Shown: piece by piece, positions 9,645-20,583 of the stretch | How the letters are laid out: each line of letters starts with the position of its first letter | How positions within the stretch are numbered: position 1 is the stretch's first letter | Assembly (NCBI GenBank): GCA_037954325.1 | Contig: JBBMNZ010000042.1 | Location: 1,127,501-1,191,500 of the forward strand | Source of the DNA: Fistularia commersonii | Lineage: Eukaryota; Chordata; Actinopteri; Syngnathiformes; Fistulariidae | Direction: 5' to 3' | Length of the DNA: 64,000 bases | Made by a program: the position numbers and the translations under genes | The notes under the pieces: generated by a model | What the model was told of the DNA's origin: nothing | Database searches by the model: none | What the model saw: the letters and a program-made list of their open reading frames with translations, nothing else

Positions 9645-9654
9645 TATATAAAAG
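9645..9654 (+). promoter_or_regulatory. TATA-box-like element preceding (GT)n, one per B unit
   Basis: TATATAAAAG fits the TATA-box consensus and sits 12 bases before the (GT)n tract. It is present without change in all twenty complete B units, starting at 12363, 15073, 17791, 20506, 23197, 25915, 28647, 31339, 34056, 36786, 39514, 42243, 44973, 47678, 50420, 53127, 55863, 58584 and 61294. A start 25-30 bp downstream would fall inside the (GT)n. Function is inferred only from the match and its position ahead of the ORF2 remnant. Conservation may simply reflect recent copying. Confidence 0.45.
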
Positions 9655-9664
9655 AGTGGAATTA

Positions 9665-9666
<2 letters not shown>

Positions 9667-9728
<62 letters not shown>
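9667..9728 (+). repeat. (GT)31 microsatellite, B1
   Basis: Pure dinucleotide repeat between the TATA-like box and the ORF2 remnant, followed by ATACGTGTGGGACAG. Confidence 0.95.
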
Positions 9729-9731
<3 letters not shown>

Positions 9732-9752
9732 CGTGTGGGACAGAAGTAATGT

Positions 9753-11284
9753 TGGGGACAGAAATTGTTATTAGCCTGCTGGCAGATGACACAACCTTAG
9801 TTTTGAAAAATGAACATCAAGTCCCAATTCGTGCTGAAAAAAACAAAACATTCTCCAAGGCTTCAGGATTGTCATTAAACTTAAAGAAATGCAAACTTCT
9901 TGCGCTGCATGACTCGCCACTAAAGGAAATCAGCGATGTTTCTATGAAATCAGAAATAAAATACTTGAGCATTTTCCTATCCAAGGACCAAACGTTAAAT
10001 CAATCCAGGAACATTGAATCTAAACTGAATCAAAGTAAAGCTAATTCTAATATATGGCTCCAGAGAGATTTATCAATATTAGGCCGGATATATTTGAGTA
10101 AAATGGATGTGTTTATCCAGATGTATATACCCAGCGTATTCCAATGCTGCTCCAAATCAACTCGTAAAATCTGTTAACCAAATCAATTTCAACTTTATCT
10201 GGAGGAACAGACCACACCATCTAAGAAAAATCACATATGGTGAAAGAAACAAGTGAAGGAGGGCTGAAAGTGATGGAGTTGGACTGCTTGAATGGGACAT
10301 TGAAGGTGAACTGGTTGAAATCCTGGATCAAACCTCATCGTTCTTTCTGGTATTGTACTCCAAACTACTTATTCAACAAAGTCAGCGGCCTAAGTCTTCT
10401 GCTTATCTCTGACTTGGATATCAACAAGATTCCTGTCAAATTTTCAGAGTTCCATAAACAAATATTATTGTACTGGAAAATGATATATGTACACAATTTC
10501 TCACCACACAGTATAATAGTTTGGAACAATCGATATGTACTGCATGGCAACAAACCTCTGTTTTACAAGGAATGCTTTGAGAAAGGTATATGGTCAATAA
10601 TTGACTTGATGGATGACACTGGCAGTCCTCTAGACAATGAGCAGTTCTGTACTACACACATATTCAAGCCTCCCATATTAGAGTTGCTAAAGTTACGAAA
10701 CGCACTGCCTCGACAATTTGTATTCCTGACCAAAAATATAATGACGCACCGAACCGTACAACCACAGTTACCCCGACTATCACTCCAGGGAATCTCAATT
10801 GTGGACAGAAAGCGCAGCAACTCCTTTATTAGGAAATGTTTCACAGGAAACTTATTCCCTGGACGTCAAAAAAAAAAAATAATATTTTAAATAAATTTGA
10901 TGAGGAATCGATTGCCACGCTGCGAACTATGTATCTGACTCTACCTATACCCCCAAGGCAAAAGAGACCCACTTCAAAATTATGACTGACATCTACCCAT
11001 CTAAGGAATTATTGAGGGTACGCTTTAATTTTGGAGATAATATTTGTACATTTTGTGAAGACAACATTGAAACCACTGACCATATATTTTTTCTCCTTCT
11101 CATTCCATTGTCACCAGTTTCCTTCTAGAAAGATGATATAACATTCTGTTTACTTATAAGCAACATAACAGATGAACTCTGTGTCAATGTTCTTTTAGGC
11201 CTGGCCAAGTTCTTCATTCACAAGAACAGAATGCAAAAATGCTCCCCAAATTTTAATGTCTTCATAAACGATTTTGAATTATAA
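9753..11284 (+). pseudogene. B1: LINE ORF2 remnant, RT motif C to C-terminus
   Basis: It begins at TGGGGACAGAAATTG, just before RT motif C (SLLADDTTLVL), so motifs A and B are missing and the RT cannot work. B1 has a single C after the A run at 9838-9845 and GCTAATTC near 10038, so its frame stays correct through the thumb-like region (SGLSLNLKKCKLL, then IWLQRDLSILGRIYLSKMDV) to a stop at 10177. All other units are shifted at one or both sites. A further shift follows. The next open stretch, 10237-10890 (217 codons), contains GGLKVMELDCLN and SWIKPHRSFWY, a conserved region of L1-type C-terminal halves. The last part has the zinc-knuckle-like CTFCED...H, broken by TAG at 11126-11128. It ends at FINDFEL. 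The GTG-started frame from 9533 fuses leader, (GT)n and RT piece, which is fortuitous. Confidence 0.85.
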
Positions 11285-11344
11285 AAAAAAAAAAAATCCT
11301 TAAAACTTATGGAAAAATCCAAAAACTAAAAAATATAGTTACCC

Positions 11345-11893
11345 ATGTCTGAGGTTCCTTTTTTTTTGGAAAAAAAAAAAAAAAAACAAAAAAAAAAGGA
11401 CTTAATTACATGTTACATTCCCCTTGCAATTTTTTTTTTTTTTAGTTTTCATTTCTTATTTGTCTATCTATTGATTTAATTACTTCCTTTTAATTTCTTT
11501 TTTTGTCTCGCACTGTAAATTTCTCACAAACCTGTAACACTATTAACTTCTCATTACATACAGAACAAATGTCCTGATGTCCGTTGCTTCCTCATCCCTG
11601 GTTGTTTCATTGACATTCAGTTCTACCTTGCTATGTTTATTTGTACATTTGTATATTTGGGTGTACTATTTATGTTCAATTAAAAACAGTTTGATGTCTG
11701 AGATTCCTTGTGAACCGCCAACTTAATTACATGTTATATTCCCCTCACAATTTTTTTTTTCGCTTTTAATTTTATTTTTCTATCTATTTATTTAATTATA
11801 TCCTTTTAATTTTCTTTTTTTGTCTAGCATTAAAAATTTCTCGCAAACCGTTAACACTATTAACTTCTGATTACTTACAGAACGAATGCGCTT
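11345..11893 (+). repeat. AT-rich 3' region of B1 with internal direct duplication
   Basis: Copy 1 (11345-11575) and copy 2 (11694-11893) both run ATGTCTGAG, CTTAATTACATGTTA, CATTCCCCT or TATTCCCCT, a T run, TCTATCTATT, CCTTTTAATTT, TTTTTTGTCT, GCAC or GCATT, TTTCTC, AACACTATTAACTTCT, ATTAC and ACAGAAC. They differ by point changes and homopolymer length. Between them lies a 118-bp spacer with GTTTCATTGACATTCAG and an AATTAAA at 11678-11684 that could be a variant polyadenylation signal. The same doublet is present in every A and B unit. Confidence 0.8.
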
Positions 11894-11896
11894 ATG

Positions 11897-11916
11897 CCCC
11901 CCACCCCCCACCCCCC
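11897..11916 (-). repeat. (CCCCCCA)n tract, G-quadruplex motif on the minus strand
   Basis: Three runs of six C separated by single A. On the minus strand the long G runs satisfy a quadruplex pattern. Copy number varies between units from two runs (L0, B14) to four (B3, B17, B20). A3 has one unbroken C10. B4, B5, B6, B11 and B13 have a CCTCCC variant in the last run. Confidence 0.75.
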
Positions 11917-12382
11917 GCTTTTTCCGTACGGTGACAGACAAGGAGATCTAAAGTAAATGGGTGTCATTGAAATGCAGTAACAGGGTGATAACAGCCGTGT
12001 TCGAAGTGTGTAGGGGCTTATAGGAGAGCAGAAGCACGTCACGCAATTCACCTGAGTTCGGAGGATCGGGAGTACCAGGGCCCATAGCGGAGAAGCGGAA
12101 GAGCGGAGTTATGTGTCTTTTCTCAAAGGCAGGGAAGCTGGGGGGCAGCAGGACCCCTTAGACCGGCTAATGTGAGCCTTCTCCGGACATAGATCACCCG
12201 GAGTTATGACTGGAGCTCCCGGACCTCTGGGCACACACATATGTGAATGAGTGGATGAGCTAATGTTGGTTTGGTTGTGGATACGTTTCGGCCAATGCTA
12301 TCAGCACAGCTATGATTATCCCCAGAACGTTGAGAACGAGCTCCCGGAACTCCAGACATGTGTATATAAAAGAGTGGAATTA

Positions 12383-12384
<2 letters not shown>

Positions 12385-12436
<52 letters not shown>
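12385..12436 (+). repeat. (GT)26 microsatellite, B2
   Basis: Pure GT repeat between the TATA-like box and the ORF2 remnant. Confidence 0.95.
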
Positions 12437-12445
<9 letters not shown>

Positions 12446-12460
12446 GGACAGAAGTAATGT

Positions 12461-13995
12461 TGGGGACAGAAATTGTTATTAGCCTGCTGGCAGATGACAC
12501 AACCTTAGTTTTGAAAAATGAACATCAAGTCCCAATAAGTGCTGAAAAAAACCAAAACATTCTCCAAGGCTTCAGGATTGTCATTAAACTTAAAGAAATG
12601 CAAACTTCTTGCGCTGCATGACTCGCCACTAAAGGAAATCAGCGATGTTTCTATGAAATCAGAAATAAAATACTTGAGCATTTTCCTATCCAAGGACCAA
12701 ACGTTAAATCAATCCAGGAACATTGAATCTAAACTGAATCAAAGTCAAGCTTAATTCTAATATATGGCTCCAGAGAGATTTATCAATATTAGGCCGGATA
12801 TATTTGAGTAAAATGGATGTGTTTATCCAGATGTATATACCCAGCGTATTCCAATGCTGCTCCAAATCAACTCGTAAAATCTGTTAACCAAATCAATTTC
12901 AACTTTATCTGGAGGAACAGACCACACCATCTAAGAAAAATCACATATGGTGAAAGAAACAAGTGAAGGAGGGCTGAAAGTGATAGAGTTGGACTGCTTG
13001 AATGGGACATTGAAGGTGAACTGGTTGAAATCCTGGATCAAACCTCATCGTTCTTTCTGGTATTGTACTCCAAACTACTTATTCAACAAAGTCGGCGGCC
13101 TAAGTCTTCTGCTTATCTCTGACTTGGATATCAACAAGATTCCTGTCAAATGTTCAGAGTTCCATAAACAAATATTATTATACTGGAAAATGATATACGT
13201 ACACAATTTCTCACCACACAGTATAATAGTTTGGAACAATCGATATGTACTGCATGGCAACAAACCTCTGTTTTACAAGGAATGCTTTGAGAAAGGTATA
13301 TGGTCAATAATTGACTTGATGGATGACACTGGCAGTCCTCTGGACAATGAGCAGTTCTGTACTACACACAGATTCAAGCCTCCCATATTAGAGTTGCTAA
13401 AGTTACGAAACGCACTGCCTCGACAATTTGTATTCCTGACCAAAAATATAATGACGCACCGAACCGTACAACCACAGTTACCCCGACTATCACTCCAGGG
13501 AATCTCAATTGTGGACAGAAAGCGCAGCAACTCCTTTATTAGGAAATGTTTCACAGGAAACTTATTCCCTGGACGTCAAAAAAAAAAAAAGGATATTTTA
13601 AATAAATTTGATGAGGAATCGATTGCCACGCTGCGAACTATGTATCTGACTCTACCCATACCCCCAAGGCAAAAGAGACCCACTTCAAAATTATGACTGA
13701 CATCTACCCATCTAAGGAATTATCGAGGGTACGCTTTAATTTTGAAGATAATATTTGTACATTTTGTGAAGACAACATTGAAACCACTGACCATATATTT
13801 TTTCTCCTTCTCATTCCATCGTCACCAGTTTCCTTCTAGAAAGATGATATAACATTCTGTTTACTTATAAGCAACATAACAGATGAACTCTGTGTCAATG
13901 TTCTTTTAGGCCTGGCCAAGTTCTTCATTCACAAGAACAGAATGCAAAAATGCTCCCCAAATTTTAATGTCTTCATAAACGATTTTGAATTATAA
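12461..13995 (+). pseudogene. B2: LINE ORF2 remnant
   Basis: Same extent as in B1 but shifted at both early sites (CC after the A run, and GCTTAATTC). A 249-codon frame is open at 12947-13696 because the A run after GGACGTC has a length that keeps it in phase. The zinc-knuckle-like segment is cut by TAG at 13837-13839. Confidence 0.83.
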
Positions 13996-15092
13996 AAAAA
14001 AAAAAATCCTTAAAACTTATGGAAAAATCCAAAAACTAAAAAATATAGTTACACATGTCTGAGGTTCCTTTTTTTTTGGAAAAAAAAAAAAAAAAACAAA
14101 AAAAAAAGGACTTAATTACATGTTACATTCCCCTTGCAATTTTTTTTTTTTTTAGTTTTAATTTCTTATTTGTCTATCTATTGATTTAATTACTTCCTTT
14201 TAATTTCTTTTTTTGTCTCGCACTGTAAATTTCTCACAAACCTGTAACACTATTAACTTCTCATTACATACAGAACAAATGTCCTGATGTCCGTTGCTTC
14301 CTCATCCCTGGTTGTTTCATTGACATTCAGTTCTACCTTGCTATGTTTATTTGTACATTTGTATATTTGGGTGTACTATTTATGTTCAATTAAAAACAGT
14401 TTGATGTCTGAGATTCCTTGTGAACCGCCAACTTAATTACATGTTATATTCCCCTCACAATTTTTTTTTTCGCTTTTAATTTTATTTTTCTATCTATTTA
14501 TTTAATTATATCCTTTTAATTTTCTTTTTTTGTCTAGCATTAAAAATTTCTCGCAAACCGTTAACACTATTAACTTCTGATTACTTACAGAACGAATGCG
14601 CTTATGCCCCCCACCCCCCACCCCCCGCTTTTTCCGTACGGTGACAGACAAGGAGATCTAAAGTAAATGGGTGTCATTGAAATGCAGTAACAGGGTGATA
14701 ACAGCCGTGTTCGAAGTGTGTAGGGGCTTATAGGAGAGCAGAAGCACGTCACGCAATTCACCTGAGTTCGGAGGATCGGGAGTACCAGGGCCAATAGCGG
14801 AGAAGCGGAAGAGCGGAGTTATGTGTCTTTTCTCAAAGGCAGGGAAGCTGGGGGGCAGCAGGACCCCTTAGACCGGCTAATGTGAGCCTTTTCCGGACAT
14901 AGATCACCCGGAGTTATGACTGGAGCTCCCGGACCTCTGGGCACACACATATGTGAATGAGTGGATGAGCTAATGTTGGTTTGGTTGTGGATACGTTTCG
15001 GCCAATGCTATCAGCACAGCTATGATTATCCCCAGAACGTTGAGAACGAGCTCCCGGAACTCCAGACATGTGTATATAAAAGAGTGGAATTA

Positions 15093-15094
<2 letters not shown>

Positions 15095-15148
<54 letters not shown>
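15095..15148 (+). repeat. (GT)27 microsatellite, B3
   Basis: Pure GT repeat between the TATA-like box and the ORF2 remnant. Confidence 0.95.
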
Positions 15149-15157
<9 letters not shown>

Positions 15158-15172
15158 GGACAGAAGTAATGT

Positions 15173-16707
15173 TGGGGACAGAAATTGTTATTAGCCTGCT
15201 GGCAGATGACACAACCTTAGTTTTGAAAAATGAACATCAAGTCCCAATAAGTGCTGAAAAAAACCAAAACATTCTCCAAGGCTTCAGGATTGTCATTAAA
15301 CTTAAAGAAATGCAAACTTCTTGCGCTGCATGACTCGCCACTAAAGGAAATCAGCGATGTTTCTATGAAATCAGAAATAAAATACTTGAGCATTTTCCTA
15401 TCCAAGGACCAAACGTTAAATCAATCCAGGAACATTGAATCTAAACTGAATCAAAGTCAAGCTTAATTCTAATATATGGCTCCAGAGAGATTTATCAATA
15501 TTAGGCCGGATATATTTGAGTAAAATGGATGTGTTTATCCAGATGTATATACCCAGCGTATTCCAATGCTGCTCCAAATCAACTCGTAAAATCTGTTAAC
15601 CAAATCAATTTCAACTTTATCTGGAGGAACAGACCACACCATCTAAGAAAAATCACATATGGTGAAAGAAACAAGTGAAGGAGGGCTGAAAGTGATAGAG
15701 TTGGACTGCTTGAATGGGACATTGAAGGTGAACTGGTTGAAATCCTGGATCAAACCTCATCGTTCTTTCTGGTATTGTACTCCAAACTACTTATTCAACA
15801 AAGTCGGCGGCCTGAGTCTTCTGCTTATCTCTGACTTGGATATCAACAAGATTCCTGTCAAATGTTCAGAGTTCCATAAACAAATATTATTATACTGGAA
15901 AATGATATACGTACACAATTTCTCACCACACAGTATAATAGTTTGGAACAATCGATATGTACTGCATGGCAACAAACCTCTGTTTTACAAGGAATGCTTT
16001 GAGAAAGGTATATGGTCAATAATTGACTTGATGGATGACACTGGCAGTCCTCTGGACAATGAGCAGTTCTGTACTACACACAGATTCAAGCCTCCCATAT
16101 TAGAGTTGCTAAAGTTACGAAACGCACTGCCTCGACAATTTGTATTCCTGACCAAAAATATAATGACGCACCGAACCGTACAACCACAGTTACCCCGACT
16201 ATCACTCCAGGGAATCTCAATTGTGGACAGAAAGCGCAGCAACTCCTTTATTAGGAAATGTTTCACAGGAAACTTATTCCCTGGACGTCAAAAAAAAAAA
16301 AAGGATATTTTAAATAAATTTGATGAGGAATCGATTGCCACGCTGCGAACTATGTATCTGACTCTACCCATACCCCCAAGGCAAAAGAGACCCACTTCAA
16401 AATTATGACTGACATCTACCCATCTAAGGAATTATCGAGGGTACGCTTTAATTTTGAAGATAATATTTGTACATTTTGTGAAGACAACATTGAAACCACT
16501 GACCATATATTTTTTCTCCTTCTCATTCCATCGTCACCAGTTTCCTTCTCAAAAGATGATATAACATTCTGTTTACTTATAAGCAACATAACAGATGAAC
16601 TCTGTGTCAATGTTCTTTTAGGCCTGGCCAAGTTCTTCATTCACAAGAACAGAATGCAAAAATGCTCCCCAAATTTTAAGGTCTTCATAAACGATTTTGA
16701 AATATAA
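15173..16707 (+). pseudogene. B3: LINE ORF2 remnant
   Basis: Open stretches at 15251-15466 (RT piece after motif C), 15659-16408 (249 codons) and 16405-16707 (100 codons with the zinc-knuckle-like CTFC...H). The last two overlap by 4 bp in different frames. The final segment reads NFKVFINDFEI, with a Lys variant shared with B14. Confidence 0.83.
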
Positions 16708-17810
16708 AAAAAAAAAAAAATCCTTAAAACTTATGGAAAAATCCAAAAACTAAAAAATATAGTTACCCATGTCTGAGGTTCCTTTTTTTTTTGGAAAAAA
16801 AAAAAAAAAAAAAAAAACAACTTAATTACATGTTACATTCCCCTTGCAATTTTTTTTTTGTTTCGTTTTAATTTCTTATTTGTCTATCTATTGATTTAAT
16901 TACTTCCTTTTAATTTCTTTTTTTGTCTCGCACTGTAAATTTCTCACAAACCTGTAACACTATTAACTTCTCATTACATACAGAACAAATGTCCTCATGT
17001 CCGTTGCTTCCTCATCCCTGCTTGTTTCATTGACATTCAGTTCTACCTTGCTATGTTTATTTGTACATTTGTATATTTGGGTGTACTATTTATGTTCAAT
17101 TAAAAACAGTTTGATGTCTGAGATTCCTTGTGAACCGCCAACTTAATTACATGTTATATTCCCCTCACAATTTTTTTTTTTCATTTTTAATTTTATTTTT
17201 CTATCTATTTATTTAATTCTATCCTTTTAATTTTCTTTTTTTGTCTAGCATTAAAAATTTCTCGCAAACCGTTAACACTATTAACTTCTGATTACTTACA
17301 GAACGAATGCGCTTATGCCCCCCACCCCCCACCCCCCACCCCCCGCTTTTTCCGTACGGTGACAGACAAGGAGATCTAAAGTAAATGGGTGTCATTGAAA
17401 TGCAGTAACAGGGTGATAACAGCCGTGTTCGAAGTGTGTAGGGGCTTATAGGAGAGCAGAAGCACGTCACGCAATTCACCTGAGTTCGGAGGATCGGGAG
17501 TACCAGGGCCCATAGCGGAGAAGCGGAAGAGCGGAGTTATGTGTCTCTTCTCAAAGGCCGGGAAGCTGGGGGGCAGCAGGACCCCTTAGAGCGGCTAATG
17601 TGAGCCTTCTCCGGACATAGATCACCCGGACTTATGACTGGAGCTCCCGGACCTCTGGGCACACACATATGTGAATGAGTGGATGAGCTAATGTTGGTTT
17701 GGTTGTGGATACGTTTCGGCCAATGCTATCAGCACAGCTATGATTATCCCCAGAACGTTGAGAACGAGCTCCCGGAACTCCAGACATGCGTATATAAAAG
17801 AGTGGAATTA

Positions 17811-17812
<2 letters not shown>

Positions 17813-17858
<46 letters not shown>
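17813..17858 (+). repeat. (GT)23 microsatellite, B4
   Basis: Pure GT repeat between the TATA-like box and the ORF2 remnant. Confidence 0.95.
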
Positions 17859-17867
<9 letters not shown>

Positions 17868-17882
17868 GGACAGAAGTAATGT

Positions 17883-19419
17883 TGGGGACAGAAATTGTTA
17901 TTAGCCTGCTGGCAGATGACACAACCTTAGTTTTGAAAAATGAACATCAAGTCCCAATAAGTGCTGAAAAAAACCAAAACATTCTCCAAGGCTTCAGGAT
18001 TGTCATTAAACTTAAAGAAATGCAAACTTCTTGCACTGCATGACTCGCCACTAAAGGAAATCAGCGATGTTTCTATGAAATCAGAAATAAAATACTTGAG
18101 CATTTTCCTATCCAAGGACCAAACGTTAAATCAATCCAGGAACATTGAATCTAAACTGAATCAAAGTAAAGCTTAATTCTAATATATGGCTCCAGAGAGA
18201 TTTATCAATATTAGGCCGGATATATTTGACTAAAATGGATGTGTTTATCCAGATGGATATACCCAGCGTATTCCAATGCTGCTCCAAATCAACTCGTAAA
18301 ATCTGTTAACCAAATCAATTTCAACTTTATCTGGAGGAACAGACCACACCATCTAAGAAAAATCACATATGGTGAAAGAAACAAGTGAAGGAGGGCTGAA
18401 AGTGATAGAGTTGGACTGCTTGAATGGGACATTGAAGGTGAACTGGTTGAAATCCTGGATCAAACCTCATCGTTCTTTCTGGTATTGTACTCCAAACTAC
18501 TTATTCAACAAAGTCGGCGGCCTAAGTCTTCTGCTTATCTCTGACTTGGATATCAACAAGATTCCTGTCAAATGTTCAGAGTTCCATAAACAAATATTTT
18601 TATACTGGAAAATGATATACGTACACAATTTCTCACCACACAGTATAATAGTTTGGAACAATCGATATGTACTGCATGGCAACAAACCTCTGTTTTACAA
18701 GGAATGCTTTGAGAAAGGTATATGGTCAATAATTGACTTGATGGATGACACTGGCAGTCCTCTGGACAATGAGCAGTTCTGTACTACACAAAGATTCAAG
18801 CCTCCCATATTAGAGTTGCTAAAGTTACGAAACGCACTGCCTCGACAATTTGTATTCCTGACCAAAAATATAATGACGCACCGAACCGTACAACCACAGT
18901 TACCCCGACTATCACTCCAGGGAATCTCAATTGTGGACAGAAAGCGCAGCAACTCCTTTATTAGGAAATGTTTCACAGGAAACTTATTCCCTGGACGTCA
19001 AAAAAAAAAAAAAGGATATTTTAAATAAATTTGATGAGGAATCGATTGCCACGCTGCGAACTATGTATCTGACTCTACCCATACCCCCAAGGCAAAAGAG
19101 ACCCACTTCAAAATTATGACTGACATCTACCCATCTAAGGAATTATCGAGGGTACGCTTTAATTTTGAAGATAATATTTGTACATTTTGTGAAGACAACA
19201 TTGAAACCACTGACCATATATTTTTTTCTCCTTCTCATTCCATCGTCACCAGTTTCCTTCTCAAAAGATGATATAACATTCTGTTTACTTATAAGCAACA
19301 TAACAGATGAACTCTGTGTCAATGTTCTTTTAGGCCTGGCCAAGTTCTTCATTCACAAGAACAGAATGCAAAAATGCTCCCCAAATTTTAATGTCTTCAT
19401 AAACGATTTTGAATTGTAA
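17883..19419 (+). pseudogene. B4: LINE ORF2 remnant
   Basis: The A run after GGACGTC is one base longer than in B3, so the main frame stops after 219 codons (18369-19028). One extra T in the T run near 19225 shifts the zinc-knuckle-like segment, leaving only 19165-19419 open in another frame. The last codon is TTG before TAA, giving FEL. Confidence 0.82.
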
Positions 19420-19503
19420 AAAAAAAAAAATCCTTAAAACTTATGGAAAAATCCAAAAACTAAAAAATATAGTTACCCATGTCTGAGGTTCCTTTTTTTT
19501 TGG

Positions 19504-19537
<34 letters not shown>

Positions 19538-20525
19538 AACTTAATTACATGTTACATTCCCCTTGCAATTTTATTTATTTTTTTTGTTTTAATTTCTTAT
19601 TTGTCTATCTATTGATTTAATTATTTCCTTTTAATTTCTTTTTTTGTCTCGCACTGTAAATTTCTCACAAACCTGTAACACTATTAACTTCTCATTACAT
19701 ACAGAACAAATGTCCTCATGTCCGTTGCTTCCTCATCCCTGGTTGTTTCATTGACATTCAGTTCTACCTTGCTATGTTTATTTGTACATTTGTATATTTG
19801 GGTGTACTATTTATGTTCAATTAAAAACAGTTTGATGTCTGAGATTCCTTGTGAACCGCCAACTTAATTACATGTTATATTCCCCTCACAATTTTTTTTT
19901 TTCGTTTTTAATTTTATTTTTCTATCTATTTATTTAATTCTATCCTTTTAATTTTCTTTTTTTGTCTAGCATTAAAAATTTCTCGCAAACCGTTAACACT
20001 ATTAACTTCTGATTACTTACAGAACGAATGTGCTTATGCCCCCCCACCCCCCACCTCCCGCTTTTTCCGTACGGTGGCAGACACTGAGATCGAAAGCAAA
20101 TGGGTGTCATTGAAATGCAGTAACAGGGTGATAACAGCCGTGTTCGAAGTGTGTAGGGGCTTATAGGAGAGCAGAAGCACGTCACGCAATTCACCTGAGT
20201 TCGGAGGATCGGGAGTACCAGGGCCCATAGCGGAGAAGCGGAAGAGCGGAGTTATGTGTCTCTTCTCAAAGGCCGGGAAGCTGGGGGGCAGCAGGACCCC
20301 TTAGACCGGCTAATGTGAGCCTTCTCCGGACATAGATCACCCGGACTTATGACTGGAGCTCCCGGACCTCTGGGCACACACATATGTGAATGAGTGGATG
20401 AGCTAATGTTGGTTTGGTTGTGGATACGTTTCGGCCAATGCTATCAGCACAGCTATGATTATCCCCAGAACGTTGAGAACGAGCTCCCGGAACTCCAGAC
20501 ATGCGTATATAAAAGAGTGGAATTG

Positions 20526-20527
<2 letters not shown>

Positions 20528-20559
<32 letters not shown>
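20528..20559 (+). repeat. (GT)16 microsatellite, B5
   Basis: Joint shortest GT tract in the array, identical in length and flank to that of B8. Confidence 0.95.
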
Positions 20560-20568
<9 letters not shown>

Positions 20569-20583
20569 GGACAGAAGTAATGT

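Larger units (their letters stand above)
9533..12250 (+). repeat. B1 unit, 2718 bp
   Basis: The most distinctive B unit and the one next to the A/B junction. TATATAAAAG 9645-9654; (GT)31; C-rich tract 11897-11916. Its GC-rich block carries GTGACAGACAAGGAGATCTAAAG, shared only with B2 and B3; L0, the A units and later B units have GGCAGACACTGAGATCGAAAG. It is the only B unit with the RT frame unbroken at two sites where the rest are shifted. Confidence 0.92.
12251..14960 (+). repeat. B2 unit, 2710 bp
   Basis: TATA-like box 12363; C-rich tract 14607-14626. Shares the ACAAGGAGATCTAAAG leader variant with B1 and B3, and the TTCTAGAAAG change in the C-terminal segment with B1 only. Its leader reads ACATGTGTATATAAAAG, as does B3, where most units have ACATGCG. 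Confidence 0.92.
14961..17678 (+). repeat. B3 unit, 2718 bp
   Basis: TATA-like box 15073; four-run C-rich tract 17318-17344. It shares GGCCTGAGTC in the ORF2 region with L0 and nobody else, and the ACAAGGAGATCTAAAG leader with B1 and B2. Its 3' region has TGCTTGTTTC where others have TGGTTGTTTC. Confidence 0.92.
17679..20393 (+). repeat. B4 unit, 2715 bp
   Basis: TATA-like box 17791; C-rich tract 20039-20059 with the CCTCCC variant. Carries three variants found otherwise only in B7: TTGCACTGCATG, CAAATATTTTTATAC and ACACAAAGATTC. Contains an A run of over 30 bases from about 19504. Confidence 0.92.

Noticed and set aside
9533..10177. 214-codon leader-(GT)n-RT frame as a novel fused gene
   Set aside because: The middle is Cys-Val repeats encoded by GT dinucleotides, and the fusion is present only when GT length happens to be in phase.
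12947..13696. Recurrent 249-codon frame as a multicopy host gene family
   Set aside because: The reading matches the C-terminal half of L1-type ORF2, lacks a natural start and is broken by frameshifts on both sides. Its length depends on an A-run length. Conservation is explained by recent duplication.
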